Shown here piece by piece: positions 51,195 to 64,000 of a DNA stretch of 64,000 bases. The translations under genes were made by a program, and so were the position numbers. The DNA comes from Aulostomus chinensis. Lineage: Eukaryota; Chordata; Actinopteri; Syngnathiformes; Aulostomidae. How positions within the stretch are numbered: position 1 is the stretch's first letter; each line of letters starts with the position of its first letter. The notes beneath the pieces were generated by a model. It did not search any database, was not told where the DNA came from, and saw only the letters and a program-made list of their open reading frames with translations. The stretch is taken from assembly GCA_037954235.1 (NCBI GenBank), contig JBBMOA010000016.1:23443883-23507882 (forward strand), written 5' to 3'.

Positions 51195-51380
51195 TGGGGG
51201 AGCCGTAGGCGTGGCTGTGAGTGTGAATGGTTGTCTGTCTCTATGTGTTGGCCCTGTGATGGACTGGTGACCTGTCCAGGGTGAACCCCGCCTCTTGCCC
51301 AAAGGCTGCTGGGATAGGCTCAACCCCCCCCCCCCCGCGACCTTTAACAGGATAAGAGGTAGAAAATGGATGGATGGAAA
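51195..51380 (+). repeat. fish LINE/SINE-type repeat, second copy
   Basis: Contains GCCGTAGGCGTGGCTGTGAG, GACCTGTCCAGGGTGAACCC, a C14 run, AGGATAAGAGGTAGAAAATG and GGATGGATGG. Same 3' module as at 47.4 kb but on the + strand. Confidence 0.7.
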
Positions 51381-52206
51381 TTACATGGGGGGGGGGGTAT
51401 GGAGAGGGCTACCAAATGATCAGAGTGCAATCCCAGCTTTGGTCCCGGGGGTGAGGGGATGCTGGTGTGAGACTGGCTCAAACAAATGAGTTGCAGCATC
51501 TGAAGCGTAATAACATCACCATCCACACAGGGTGAAGTTTGATGGATACGTGTGGCTTCTTGTCCGCTGAGTGTCTTTCTGATGTCAAACTGAAGCGATG
51601 TTCCACCCAGGATCTCTGGACGACCGTCATCGGAATAATTAGCAGTTAAAAGGTTTTCCCAGTGTGCAGTCACAGGACTGTACATGAAACTGACCACGTT
51701 GAATGTCCCAATAATAAACCAGACATCAGCTGCAGGCTTCAAATGCTTCTGAAGTTATTTCATAACAGATGGAGCAACAGTAACCTTAGTGCATTTTATT
51801 GTGTTTTTCCGTTCTCACATTACCGCTTTCATATTGACTCTGAACAAGTAGGTGCATGACGGCTCAGCTTCCCTCAGTGACAAGAGCCGTAATAAATAAC
51901 TGCTACAAAACAAAAATGTAGCAAGACGCTGCGTATTCCTCATTTTAAATGCTGGAAAACTAATAAAAGGGGCAACCTATGGCCTCGTTCTGAGCATGAG
52001 TCAGGACGTTTTTACCACCTTCAGCTCAAAGATGAAGGCTGTTTTTTTTTTTAACTGGAGGATTTATTTGTCACAATAATGATAACCAAAAAAGGCTTCT
52101 GCAGCCTCTGGGTAAGATGAGGCGTGAGTGTGAAGCTTTCACCTCCAGTCCTGCTGCATCTGGGGAGAAACTCCTCCTTGAAACAAGTGTTGTTAGCACC
52201 CCGCGT

Positions 52207-52239
<33 letters not shown>

Positions 52240-52462
52240 CATATAACATGCACACGCACACTCAGAGCAGATTAAGGTGTTCCGACTTGCTCGAAGACAA
52301 ACAGACACAAAAAAAATTCAGTGAAAAGTTCCTCCGCAGGACGGGATAATAACCCTGTCAGACTTGTATCCTGCTAAAAAAAGAAACAACTTGACTGAAG
52401 TTCCTCCAAGTGGTTTATTTATGATCTTTAATTCTGCCCTGCAGTGTGTCTTCATGCACTCC

Positions 52463-52463
52463 C

Positions 52464-52514
<51 letters not shown>
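52463..52514. repeat. (CT)n microsatellite
   Basis: About 26 CT units with one early CCCT interruption. Confidence 0.9.
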
Positions 52515-52516
<2 letters not shown>

Positions 52517-53639
52517 CTGTTTGGGACCAGCCAGTAAGTCCTCCAGCAGAGACAAGAGACCGCCATGCTTTGAGAACATCCTGTAATCCCATGAAGCCAT
52601 TATGCAAGATGACACATGCAGCCTCGCTCGCCTCAAGAAAAGTAATATGTGCTTTCTCACATTGATTAAAAATGCTCAGGGGGAAGACAAGAGAATACCT
52701 GGTGGGAGAATCTACTAGTCATTGAATTGTGTTTAATATTTTAAAGAGTCCCTTCACTCCGATCATGAAAAAATACAGTCTCACTTAAACCCAGGAGAGG
52801 ATCAGATTCAGGAGCGCACACTGTGAGAGAAAAGCCTAGCATTCGTGTTCCTGCAAGGATCAGAAGATTCAGATCGCTTCAGTACAGTACAGCTCATTCA
52901 CTCTCGTTCTTGCTGCATCAAGATTTGGCTCATCAAAGTTCTAAACTTCATGAGGTTCTGTTGTCCAGCAGATTGAAGTAAGGAGCTGATCATTTCAAGG
53001 TGTGACGCTAGTGCGTGACGGTCTGATGGTCTGCACCGACGATGACGGGGTTGAACAAGCTCTCCGGGTCTGTGTGGGTCACAGGGGGGCTGCTGTCATC
53101 TCCTTTATGGCCAGGTGATGACAGATATTCCAGATTATAGTCGCCAGGGAACAACAATACACTTAACACACACTCAGATGCTGTATAAACACACTTTTAC
53201 TGAAAGAAACACATTTCACACCAATATCACACCCTGAGATTGCGAGAGATAGTGATGAGAACAGGAACAGGACGGCTGTCACACTGGCATCACGTTGGCT
53301 CGGCTGCAAGTCCACTCGAGTAACTGCAAGCCGGAGGAAGAGCCGCAGGTGCGTAGCTGTGACAGCATATCGATACACAAACACGAGAAAATAGGAGCCC
53401 CACCCAAAACTGACCTGGAGCACCACACTTACAGAAAACCGTGTTCAGGAGGATTTAAAATGAGGTCTCTTGTCTCAGTCGTGTTGGTCAGTAGCTTCAA
53501 ACCTGTGCTTGTGTTCATTTTGGTGAGCTTAGGTGTTCTCTTCGTCTCTCTGATGCTCCTCCACCGCCACAGCAGCTCATGGATCCGTGTGTTTAATTGC
53601 ATTGGCTTTTACATGCCCTTTCCACTCATAACCCTCCTT

Positions 53640-53835
53640 ATTTATCTGGGCGTGGGACCAGCACAAAGGCTGCACCCTGAGCCTCCCCTGTGCCTTGGGT
53701 TGGGAGCAATAAGGGGTCCAGTATCTTGCTCAAGAACCTGAGCACATCTAGTATTTTGACATGGTGACCAGGGGTGATGCGAGGCTCAAACTGGCGACCT
53801 TTCAAATCCTGATCCTCCCACACACCACATCCACC
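53640..53835. repeat. decayed SINE-like fragment
   Basis: Contains CTTGCTCAAGAACCTGAGCA and GAGGCTCAAACTGGCGACCT, words common in teleost SINE bodies. Edges are not clear. Confidence 0.4.
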
Positions 53836-55175
53836 CAGGGAAGCTTCTTGCGATCAGGGCTAAGATGTAACCGACATCTCCCCATGTGACAGAGGGCCCT
53901 CTTGTTTGGAAAGATGCTAGAAGATCTGTGGTTCTATCAAGAACATTAGAGGCAGAACAGCCCGGCAGGGTGAGCTGGCAAGAAAATGGGGGAACAAATA
54001 TGTCTTCACTTGTACGCTTCTAACGTACGAGTGTCCACAAACGTTTCTGCTGTGGCTTTAAGAGTTTTCTGAACAGTATCTCCATCTTTTTGACGGATTA
54101 GAACACTGAGGACATTTTAACCTCACCCCTGAATGAACGAATGTAGAAAGAACTGTGACTGATTATTTATGGCTTGTAAAGCTGTGAGGTCACTTTGTAG
54201 CAGTAGGCTAATGTGCAACTTGAGGTTTTCAGCTTCATTTTACGCTCGAGTTCTTCAAAAACACCATCAAAACCCATTTTCATGATGTGGGTAGGAGCAA
54301 AAGTTTTCTGGTGGATGCAGAAAAACTCTACTTTAATTATATGACCAACATCTTGACCACATTTTGTCTGACTGACCAACCTCACTGACTTCATCACTAT
54401 CGGGTTACAAGAACAATCAATACTTTATTAAATTGAATTGATTCATTTCAGTCCACATGTATTTCTGTATTTCTAAATTATTCGTTTTCCTGGCATGTTT
54501 TTACAGTATGATATTAATGTGTAATAATGTCATATACAATCCAAGCTTCTTTATATGTGATCATAATCATAATAACAATGATAAAAGAGACTATACAGCT
54601 CATTTTTACACGGTTATCAGTCCCTGAACAAATACAGGAACCTAAAAACAAGACAAATGGCTCGTCCTTCAAACCCTGCAACTCGCCCAGCATCCCCTGG
54701 TTGCACCTTTCCTTCACTTCCTCTCAACAAATTAGTTTTCCTGCGAATTTAATCTGCCTGGATCCTTCAACCCTCCACTCTATCTGTTGACCTCCGTCCA
54801 TATGCCGGCAGCACGCAGGTGAACTTTGAGCGTCCCTGTCCAGAATTTACAGACGCAACTGAGCAGATAGCTGGTTGGCATCTGGCAGCTGTAACACTTT
54901 TAAGTCACCAAGATTTTTCTTTTTTTTTTTTCTTAAATGGAGCTCATGGGTGAATGAGTTCTCGGCACTGTGGGACGGACTGATGAGGTGAACCAGAGTG
55001 CTGCAACCGTCTCCAGACAGAATCAAGTATCAGTCCAAATCCCTGCTTGTTCAGATCCATCAACTGTGAGTGTTGTACGACATCCAAAAGTTTAGAAATA
55101 GTAAATCTTTTTGAATTTTCAGATTTTTTTCCCCTTCTGTCTTCAATTTTGTCAGTCTCACACACCCAAGCGTGC

Positions 55176-55178
55176 GCA

Positions 55179-55244
<66 letters not shown>
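55176..55244. repeat. (CA)n microsatellite
   Basis: CGCGCA start followed by about 30 CA units. Confidence 0.95.
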
Positions 55245-55245
<1 letters not shown>

Positions 55246-57093
55246 CTGTACATATGAAGCCCACTGACTGCACACGTATGTGAAAACCCACCATGTCACA
55301 TTACCTTCACTGAAAGACTTTTAGGATAATGTGCAAGGCTACGACTGAAAAATCGTTAGCGCTACAGCGATGATTCTGATCCCTCCTTGATTTGAAGACA
55401 TGTCACACGTTCGTAATAAAAAAATTCAACATCTCCTACCAAACTTTTCTGTCAGCAGAACAGACAAAGTTGGCGGAAAAAGACACAACATCAGCGCACT
55501 TCAATTATGAAATAATTGAAAACACACAGAGGCAGACATGGACACTGAATACACCTCTGAACATGAACATGGGAGCTTGCACGAACACAAACCTGTGGAC
55601 GTTTATCCAAATAGTTCTTCCTTCACATAGGAATCCTGGATGACATCATAAACTTCTACTCGAGTGGAATTAGTATTAAAAACATCCACGTTTTGAATAT
55701 CCTCTCCGTCAAGGGGAGAAGGACCAGGTATACGTCAGGTAACAGGGCTCAGCAGAAATTTGATTAATCACACAGACTTTTTTGTCTCTTGGCCAGATCA
55801 GACAGCCAGTAAATCTCCTCTGTCGGACTCTGGAAGTTTGACTTTGAAACAAATCCCCTTGTCTTATTTAAACTGGTCCATATGATGGGGTATCTGGGCT
55901 GTAATCCCCCTCGATCTGCTCAGCACTGGCTCCGTTTAAATAGACCTATAATAACTGTGTTATATATACATTAAACATGCACGCAAAACATAACGTAGAT
56001 CTATATATATTAATTAAAAGGTATACATATTCATCATACATAAAACGTGTAGTCAAATGCGTGTTCAGACATAAAACATATATGCATTTAAATGTGAGTG
56101 TGTTTATCTGTATACATCACATATCATGTTGATACATTAAACATATATGTGTATTTATATATGTGTGTGTACCGTCTTGTATCCCTGGACGGGCCACAGT
56201 TATGAGCATTGATTCTTTTACTGGGACTTCAATCCAGTTGTGCTGGTCAGTCTTGCCTGTGTAAGTGACTGCAGGTGTTTCTACTGTCAGCTAATGAGCA
56301 ACAGGATGAGGCGGAGCTGCACACTTGGCTCATTCTGCCCTCTAATTTTAATTTTCACTGTGAGTTTCAAACACACTGATTTTATTTAGTCCTTAATTTT
56401 TTTCTTCCTAAAATTTAATAGAAGTTGATTTGACGTTGATTTGTTTTACACCTGTTTTCAGTGCAACTTGTTTCAAAAGCCCTACCTGGGAGACTGACGC
56501 AGACGTTACGGCGCGCACCACTTTCAAGTGTTCCTGAGAACGCTGACATCCAGGCAGGAAGTTCCCTGCTGAGAGGTTTGAGCTGAAAAAACAACAAAAA
56601 AAAAAACCCTAAATCTGACTCCCCCTGAATCACCTAATAAAGGTTAGTACACTCACTGTCATGGAGGGTTTAGGTTTTATTTATTTATTTTATTTATTTT
56701 ACTGGTTGACATTTTTTCTGTCAAGCATAAAAAATAAGAGATTAAATTTCTTTAATTTTAAAATGTGTCTTCACTCTGTCATGGTGGTGCACCACTTAAC
56801 TTTGTTGTCTTGATCAAAGAAGGGATTTGGCTCGTCTGTAAATCTGTTTACAGGATTACACTAAAGTTAAGGACCGGTTTACTGGTAAGGTCCTATTTAA
56901 GAGTGGCACTTTTGAAAACGTTTCCAGGCCTATTTGATGTTGTCAGTTCTAAATTTGCATCTCGTTAACACTGTGAGCATGAGAGCATTTTCTTGTCATT
57001 TTATTTTATTTGGAAATATTACAAGGATTTTTATGCATAAATCAGGCATTTTGTGAATACTTTAAGAATTATTTCCAGACATGCTAGTTTCAG

Positions 57094-57337
57094 GGGGCGG
57101 CATGGCTCGGAGGTAGAGCAGCCGTCGAGCGACCCAAGGGTCGCTGGTTTGATCCTCACTTCCCCTGGTGGCCATGTCCAAGTATCCTTGAGAAAGATGC
57201 TGAACCCCTAATTGACCCTGATGGCCCTGCGACAGTCTGGCGACCCGTCCAGAGTGAACCCCGCCTCTCACCCAGTGTCAGCTGGGATAGGCTCCGGGCC
57301 CTGCGATCTTTCAGATCAGATGGATGGATGGATGATG
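57094..57337 (+). repeat. tRNA-derived SINE with shared LINE-like tail
   Basis: The head has a tRNA-like A box (TGGCTCGGAGGTAGAGC) and B box (GGTTTGATCC), about 35 nt apart. The tail, GACCCGTCCAGAGTGAACCC through GCTGGGATAGGCTCC to GGATGGATGGATGA, matches the modules at 47.4 and 51.2 kb. This is the expected layout of a SINE borrowing a partner LINE 3' end. Confidence 0.75.
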
Positions 57338-60300
57338 GTTTCAGGTGCAGATGTGCATACAGTGCGTTTGATGGAGGAGTCTGCTCTTGGTGCAGTCTAG
57401 ACAGTCCAGTCTTGAATGAAAATGTGCGCGGGGTACAAGTCTGTGTTTCTTGCCAGATCCTGATGTTACACTCCTGAAGGTGAGGGGAAGGCTAAGTGCT
57501 TGAATGGGCATGCAGACTGTCAGAGTCAAGAATAATTAACTCCAAACATTTTCCTGGTTAACATGATGAAAGGCAGCGCTTTTTGTATCAAATGTATCAA
57601 ATGTATTCAGCTAGAGTGATGTGAAAATGCCACTGTCACTGAATGTGTGTGTGTGTGTGTTTGTGGAGGCATTTTCTGATGCAACCGCTTGCAGAAACCA
57701 GTGCTGTAACATGATAATGAGAGTATATGTGAGGTGTGTGTAGTGTTAGATTGCTCTCTTGTCTTGGGAAAGTGTTGTGTTTCAGTCTACAGCAGGAATC
57801 CGAGCACTCAGCTCACTGCGCACTTGAACGGTTAGCCGGGAGGGAACGCCTGTCATTGGCTTGGAGAGTGAAAAGTAAACCTGCAGCAGTAGCTTAGGTG
57901 ACAGTGTACAGTTCTCCCTTGACACAGTTGAATGCTCTGCTTCCATGCACTGAGAGTGTATTGCTAATGTCTCATAATTGCTAGCATGTGTACACATGTA
58001 TCATGGGGTTTTCCAGTTGTTACAGCAGCTTTAACGGCACGTTATAAGCAACGTACAGTCTTGAGTGTTTTTGTGAATGGGCCTTTGTGTCCTTACTTGT
58101 GTTTATGAACATGCATCTATATATCTGGGTCTGTGTATGTAACTGTAACCCAGTGTGTCTTAACTGGGACCGTCCTCAGGTGAGCCACTGAGGCAGTGGG
58201 AAACGCGATCCACCTGAGAACTGCCCAGGGAATTGTGGGTCATTGTACTGAGGAGAAAGACGTGGCCCTGCAGCGTGTGTCTGCTGAATAAGAGCCACTT
58301 GTGCCATTTTACACGACGTACAATAACAACACCACAGCATAAACCAATCGAACCAGCAGGCGTTTCTTTTCCCCCTGAGATGAGACCTTGTGTACAAATA
58401 CCTGCAATTATCACAAACCAATGAACACCACATCGCCTCGCATTGTTCCTCTGCCTGAAAACATGCAGCCTTGACAGCTGTGTTCTAGCTCGGCATTCAG
58501 TAAATGCTGCGACGCAATGTAACTGATCTCTGTGTTGATTGAGTTTTTGTTATGGACAAACACAATCGATGTGTGTTGGCTTTTCTTTAGAGAGAGCGAG
58601 CGAGGAAATGCTGCTGTTGTGGTTACTACAGTATGCATTAGAGCAACAAGGGACAATACTGGCACATCATTGTTATCTATGATATCTGGTATCTTCCCCA
58701 AAAGCAACATTATGCAGTATTTTTACCTTTAGCTAACAGTACCAAAGTCATTTTGATGGTACGCTGGTCCTGAGCTGAGCTGATGTAAACTGGCTGTCTC
58801 ATGAGGTAAATAGTACGGCACTCTGCAAGCTCATGTTACAACAAACTGCAGCTTTTATTCTATTCCTTCGTTGCGATACAGGGCATTTCATTTCTCTTGT
58901 GTTCAGCTTTGCTAATGACATGACTTGTAACGGGTGGCTCAGCTCGCACAACGACTTTAATGAAACCTTAACTGTGAGACAAAGGAGCGTGAGATCAAGT
59001 GAGAAAAACTGGGAGATCAAGTTTGAGAATTTCAATATAAGTACAGCTGGTTCTTCTCACGGTGGGAAATAAAACAGAGAGAGAAAGAGAGGAGGGCTGT
59101 GCAGTCGTAGGTGAATGCATTCGCCTGTTGTATTTCAACTTCATGCATGCTCTGCAGAAGTGCCACAGTGGCAGTTCCGCTCCGTCTTGTCGAGACACTT
59201 GCAGGAGTTGCTGGGATGATTTACAATCAGCCTATAATGACAGCTGGGATCTGTGTGGGGTTTGGGGGACGAGCACAGGGGTTCTGTGGGCAAGACCAGG
59301 CAGATGTGGGTGGAGGTTGAAAATCACTCAAGTTTAAATACATCTTTATGTAGTTGCCAAACAACTTGTCTATGTCATCATCCTATACCTCTAGATCCTC
59401 TGCTTCTTCTTGTCTAGCTTTACAGCTACAGGCTTTTTTCGTGAGGTGAACAGAGTGACCTTTGTTTCACGCTTCTACCTGGCAAACTGCCTGTCATTCA
59501 CATACAGAACAGCAGAAAGTGAAAAATGGATGGAGGAGGGGGCGCTGTTAATAGCTGCTGTCAATCTCGCCCCTGACCTCTTTAGCACATTCCTCCCCTT
59601 CTTTGCTTATTAGTCGTATATTAGCTTTTCCATTTGTCTGTGCTCGCGGCCTGTGTGCTGTTACACGGACGGCCTCATGAAACCATTGGAGAGGTGGGCA
59701 CAAAGGTACCTCTGTTTTTCCAGATGCAAGGCAGCCGTGCAAAGTGAAGCGTCGGTATAGACTTTGACAGCAAAAATGGATTGAGTGTGTGTGTGTGCGT
59801 GTGTGTGTGTGTGATACTTACCCACTCTTTCTCCGCAAAAAGCCCCCCTCCCCAGCACCAAACCCAAGCCAGCCAACACCTGAAGCTTATTAAACATAAA
59901 TCTCCACTGCGCCATAGATGTAACTTGAAACCCATACTGGCTCTTAGCTGGAGCTTCATAAATCTTTCGCTTCTCTCCTTCCTCTCTCGTCAACATTCCT
60001 TATATATCCCGCAGAATGTTGTTACAAAATGAAAACATTTGCACCTCTGCTGTTGACAAAATCTTGAAACTCTACAGGCTCCCCGAACTATCCTGTTGCA
60101 TTCGGTGACACGTGGATGTTGTTTTGGTCGTGAGATATATTATTCAGTATTCAATAAAAGTATTCAAGTCTTCAATAAAAGTGAGAGCGACAGATGTTAT
60201 GACTCGCATATGGAGAGAATATGAAACTATTCATTTTGCAGGAATGTGTAGTGACAACAGATGAAAGGGTTTTAAAGGAAAATAACTTCAAAAGAAAGAG

Positions 60301-61344
60301 AAAAAAGGTGGTAAAAAGGATTATAAAAATATAATTATCAAATATGAAATCTTTATCAAAATAATTCTAAAACAGACTGCTATTTATTACGACTGCGTAT
60401 TTTAAAAAATATTAATAAAAAGTAAAATCAATGAGCTTTAGCCGGGCTTTGAGTTTGTTCAAGCAGCTAGCTTTGGAAGCATGAATGTGATTATACTCTT
60501 ATGTCTTTGAGTTCAATCATGGAAATAATAAGTTATATTGCACCACAGGAACAGGTGGAATGAATGACATCACTAAAATATCTTTGAATTGTGCTGAAAT
60601 ACAAAATTGAAATCCAGGGAGTGATGCATGCGATGCTCAGTTGGAGCTATTTAATTTGAGATGAAAATGGAAAAGCGGGGAAATAGATACCACGACTTGC
60701 AAGAACACCAAAGCATTATAATACATCTGAACATCTGGGTGCTATTCCCATAAGTGAAAGACACAGCAGCAGGATGTTTCAGAACGGGAGGGGTGGAGTG
60801 GGGGGGGGGGGGGGGGTGGTTGGTTTGAATTTGTGGCTGCATCACAGACCGCCACTGCCAGAGTCCCGGGCTTAGAGCCGCAGAGTTCATGACACGCTTC
60901 CCTCCCTGGAAAGAATGACTACAATAAAAACTACAATAAAAAACGGGCAGGAGTGTGTGCATGTGTGTGTGTGCGTGCACGCGCGTGCGTGTGTGTGCAT
61001 GTGTGTACATTACAGTGTCAGTGGGCAGAATTGGCAGCAGTTGCAACGAGAAGGAGAGCACATATAAGAGAAGTATGGAGGTGTTATGAACCAGGGATGT
61101 GCACAAAAGGCCCTCTGTGCAGGGGTGGTCGCTGTGTTAGACGCTCGCTTTCTTGTGCGTAAACCTTATTTCACTGTATTTTTGGGGACCTGCCATTGAT
61201 ATAACACATTCCCTTCCCCAAACCCTCACAACTGAATGCCTCACTAGTTCAAGTCTTAACCCTCAAAGGGCCATTTCCACTTGGAGGTTGCAGCATTCTG
61301 CACGTCACAACCTACAAGCCCCCACAATTATAGTAAAGCAAGGC

Positions 61345-61347
<3 letters not shown>

Positions 61348-61411
<64 letters not shown>
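61348..61411. repeat. (CA)n microsatellite
   Basis: About 32 uninterrupted CA units. Confidence 0.95.
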
Positions 61412-61413
<2 letters not shown>

Positions 61414-62069
61414 TTCACAACCTGACCTGACGTTGCCCAGCGTGAGCCGGGTGAGCTCATATAAATAACACGACAAATAAGGAAAAAGTGAGTGAAGAAA
61501 ATAAAGCGCAGGGTTGAGGAAAGACATGAGAGGGAAAGAGGGGAAACTTCAGCGACAGCAGCAGCAGCAGCAGCAGACTGTCAAATAGAGATCTCGTCTC
61601 TCTAGCGACAATGTCTCATTGTTTTTCAGAGGTGGGGTGAGCGGGCGAAAAACCACTGGAATTGTGGAATGTATGAGCCTCATTCATCACCCCCATTTTC
61701 TTCTGTTTAAAACATCCGCTGTAATAATAGTTGTGCTCACATACGTAAATACAACAGTGATTTCCTTTGGCAAGCAGAGCTCTTATGACATCTACCCCCA
61801 ACAGGCAGGGAGACACTGAGGCTGTGTATGTCTGTGGTCCAAAAGTGTGTGTTTACACACTCTGGCGCACATTTGGAGACTGTCTGTCCAAGAATAACAA
61901 CTAGATAAATGACTAGAAGCCAATAACAACCCATGCCTCAGTTACAGATGCCCTCTAGTGGCCACTCTAACTATGACAAGAGGAAATCAGCTGACGTCAG
62001 AAAGTATGCAGGATAGAGGGCAACAAAACTGACTCTGCAATGGGAAACTGCGGTTCATTTCCTGTTTCC

Positions 62070-62120
62070 TAACCAAACCAAGTGTTTTTGTGCCCAAACC
62101 TAACCAGACTTTAACCACAG
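62070..62120. repeat. possible teleost repeat fragment (CCAAACCTAACCA type)
   Basis: Contains AACCAAACCAAGTGTTTTTG and CCCAAACCTAACCAGACTTT, words I associate with a common percomorph interspersed repeat. Edges are undefined. Confidence 0.35.
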
Positions 62121-63268
62121 CATTGACACATCATATAATGAAGGTTTTGGAAGGTGCAATCGTGTTAGGGAACACGCCTATGTGTCACATGCATATGGGC
62201 TGTAAAGGACACGTGCAAATTGTATCAGAAGGTCAGAACAGGAAATTTTGCATTCTTGTATTTGAGGAGCACTGAAGGTTTATACTGCAGGAGAAACAGC
62301 GTTCTTTTTCCTCCTGCAGAGCACAGACCATTTTACTGGATGGCAACTTCTCTGCTTCTCGCCAAATCTGCTCCCCCACAGTGCTGCTTATTGCTAATAA
62401 AAACCTGAAGCACTAAATAAACATTTTCAGTAGAAAATGCAGATGGAGGAAAAAAAAAAAGGAGGAATCCAGTGGAAAAAAATCAATTTGTCACCAGTTC
62501 CTTTTTGTTGTTTTTTGCCATTCATGTGGAACCGGTAGTGTCACAATCCCTATGGCTATGTTGCTGTTTTAGTAGCGTTGTTGTTCAGAGCAGAGCCCCC
62601 CTACTCCCGGAAACCACACCAAAGTGTAACTCAGAATCTAAACATTATGGCTGGAGTCATACAGCAAAGAGGACAGGCGTCCTGAAAGTGGTGTGTAGGC
62701 CAACAAAACAAACACAACACACAGGATAAACCACAGCGCGTAGGAGGAGGCCGGCCTCTAAATCTCAGCCTCTCAGTTTCCATATGCAGCTCTGCTAAAC
62801 CATGAAGATACACTATCAGACTCTTTCGTGACAATCCAGACGGAGCGCTTTGTGCAGGGAAAGACACACAAGAGGTGAGATTAATGGATTCTTCTCCAAA
62901 GACTGCTTGGTTTACAGGGCCCCTGCACTTCCCTCTGCCTTCTTCCAAACAGTAGCCTCCTCCAAACAGGCAGACATGAATATTTACAGTAATTAGACAC
63001 ATGCATGTGAGGACAAGACTGGAAAACAACCACCAGCATGAGAGGACCATCATGCGCTTGGACGAAATCTGTGAGATGTAATCAGTTTATTCTCATAAAT
63101 CAAAACCTTCTGTGTTTTGAGATCTGTGGGCTGAATTTATTTATGAAAGAATCCGGATAGATGCAGGTGCAAATTTCTGACTTTGTTAGAATCCTGCAGG
63201 TAAAGACAAGCTTGCTGCTTTGGTTTGACTGGTTAACTTTTCTGGATGAATGCTCCTCAGACTGGCAG

Positions 63269-63270
<2 letters not shown>

Positions 63271-63338
<68 letters not shown>
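63271..63338. repeat. (CT)n microsatellite
   Basis: About 33 CT units with one TTT interruption. Confidence 0.9.
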
Positions 63339-64000
63339 ATACAGGGTTGATAATAGCAATATTGTTTCATTTAAATAGTAATATTTTGCCTCACATCTTT
63401 ACCTGCAGTTCTCTGGCTCTGATGCCAGATTCATTGTAAGTGAGCATGTCTCTTACTTTGATGAAAATGAATTCAAAATTGTAACTTAATATGACACGTA
63501 CTTCCTGGTAGATGAAAGTGTCAGTGAATTAGCGCTGCATCGCAGAGGTCCCTGTGGCTGCGCATCAAGGTTGACATGAGCGGAGGAGACAGAGGGTATG
63601 TAGTTTGCCTCGCAGGGGAAAGTTTCTCAGGGCTCCTAAGTTGGCCAAAACACACTCAGCTGTGGTGGATAAGCAGATGGCTGCTCGGACTGATGCACGC
63701 CCTTTTGCCTCCATTGATTTCCTGTTGCCATCACTGACAGGAAGTGATCTGGTGATGCTGATCTAGGAGAGAGTGCAGGGCCTGTAACTGATTCAGATGG
63801 ATAGTCGCTCAGCCGTGAGATGAACATGGTGATGTTTTTGTACTTCATGTAACATCAAATGGATTCATAAGGACACTATGACATGTGTGTATATGTGGTG
63901 TGTGGATCCTCCTTTAAAACAACAACACGCGGGTGGTTTACTTGCCCCGATGGACAATCTTGTCCAGCCAATCAGCGTGGGAAAACGTGTGATAACTTCA

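Larger units (their letters stand above)
51381..57090. other. intergenic, repeats only (5.7 kb)
   Basis: CA (52206-52238), CT (52463-52514) and CA (55176-55244) arrays, a SINE-like remnant (about 53640-53835) and an AT-rich tract with reiterated ACATTAAACAT and ACATATA words (55960-56170). No gene recognised. Confidence 0.65.
57338..64000. other. intergenic, no gene recognised (6.7 kb)
   Basis: Holds G17 (60800-60816), CA (61348-61411), (CAG)7 (61556-61576) and CT (63271-63338) repeats and a possible old repeat at about 62070-62120. No exon set, tRNA or rRNA gene seen. Confidence 0.65.

Noticed and set aside
57097..57160. Possible tRNA gene
   Set aside because: A and B boxes are present but the cloverleaf is not intact and a retroposon tail follows, so it is the head of a SINE.

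Overview
This window is vertebrate nuclear DNA, almost certainly from a ray-finned (teleost, probably percomorph) fish. The evidence is GT-AG introns, dense CA/TG microsatellites, fish-type dispersed repeats with a tail ending in GGATGGATGGA, and one large multi-exon receptor gene. No bacterial, organellar or viral gene set is present.

Bases 1 to about 28,000 hold nearly all of one gene on the + strand: fgfr2, fibroblast growth factor receptor 2. I placed 17 coding exons with splice sites. The reading phase is consistent across every junction from 1073 to the stop at 26172-26174. In order they encode Ig domain 1, the acidic box, Ig domain 2 (two exons), the first half of Ig domain 3 (IIIa), the two mutually exclusive second halves (IIIb then IIIc), the transmembrane segment, the juxtamembrane segment, the split tyrosine kinase and the C-terminal tail. 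FGFR2 rather than FGFR1/3/4 is called mainly from the C-terminus, which ends in an HINGNVKT-type tail, and from the FGFR2-like IIIb exon and acidic box. The exon with the start codon and signal peptide was not found and probably lies upstream of base 1. A 3'UTR of about 1.5 to 1.85 kb follows.

The regulatory interest lies at 11.6-15.0 kb. The IIIb/IIIc region carries motif clusters resembling the mammalian splicing control: CU-rich tracts, UGCAUG sites and three TGGTGG hexamers just after IIIb. Double inclusion or double skipping is punished by an immediate or early stop codon. The transmembrane exon ends with overlapping alternative donors, one a GT and one a rare GA, that add or remove Val-Thr.

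From about 28 kb to 64 kb I find no convincing multi-exon gene. This stretch holds microsatellites, LINE/SINE-type fish repeats, a solo-LTR-like element, a two-copy dispersed repeat shared with fgfr2 intron 2, and one coding-looking 98-residue ORF on the - strand (38487-38783) that I cannot identify. It looks like the gene-poor flank 3' of FGFR2. I see no clearly new multi-gene system. The best leads are the unidentified ORF, an extra cysteine pair in Ig domain 1, and the frame-locked splicing logic.
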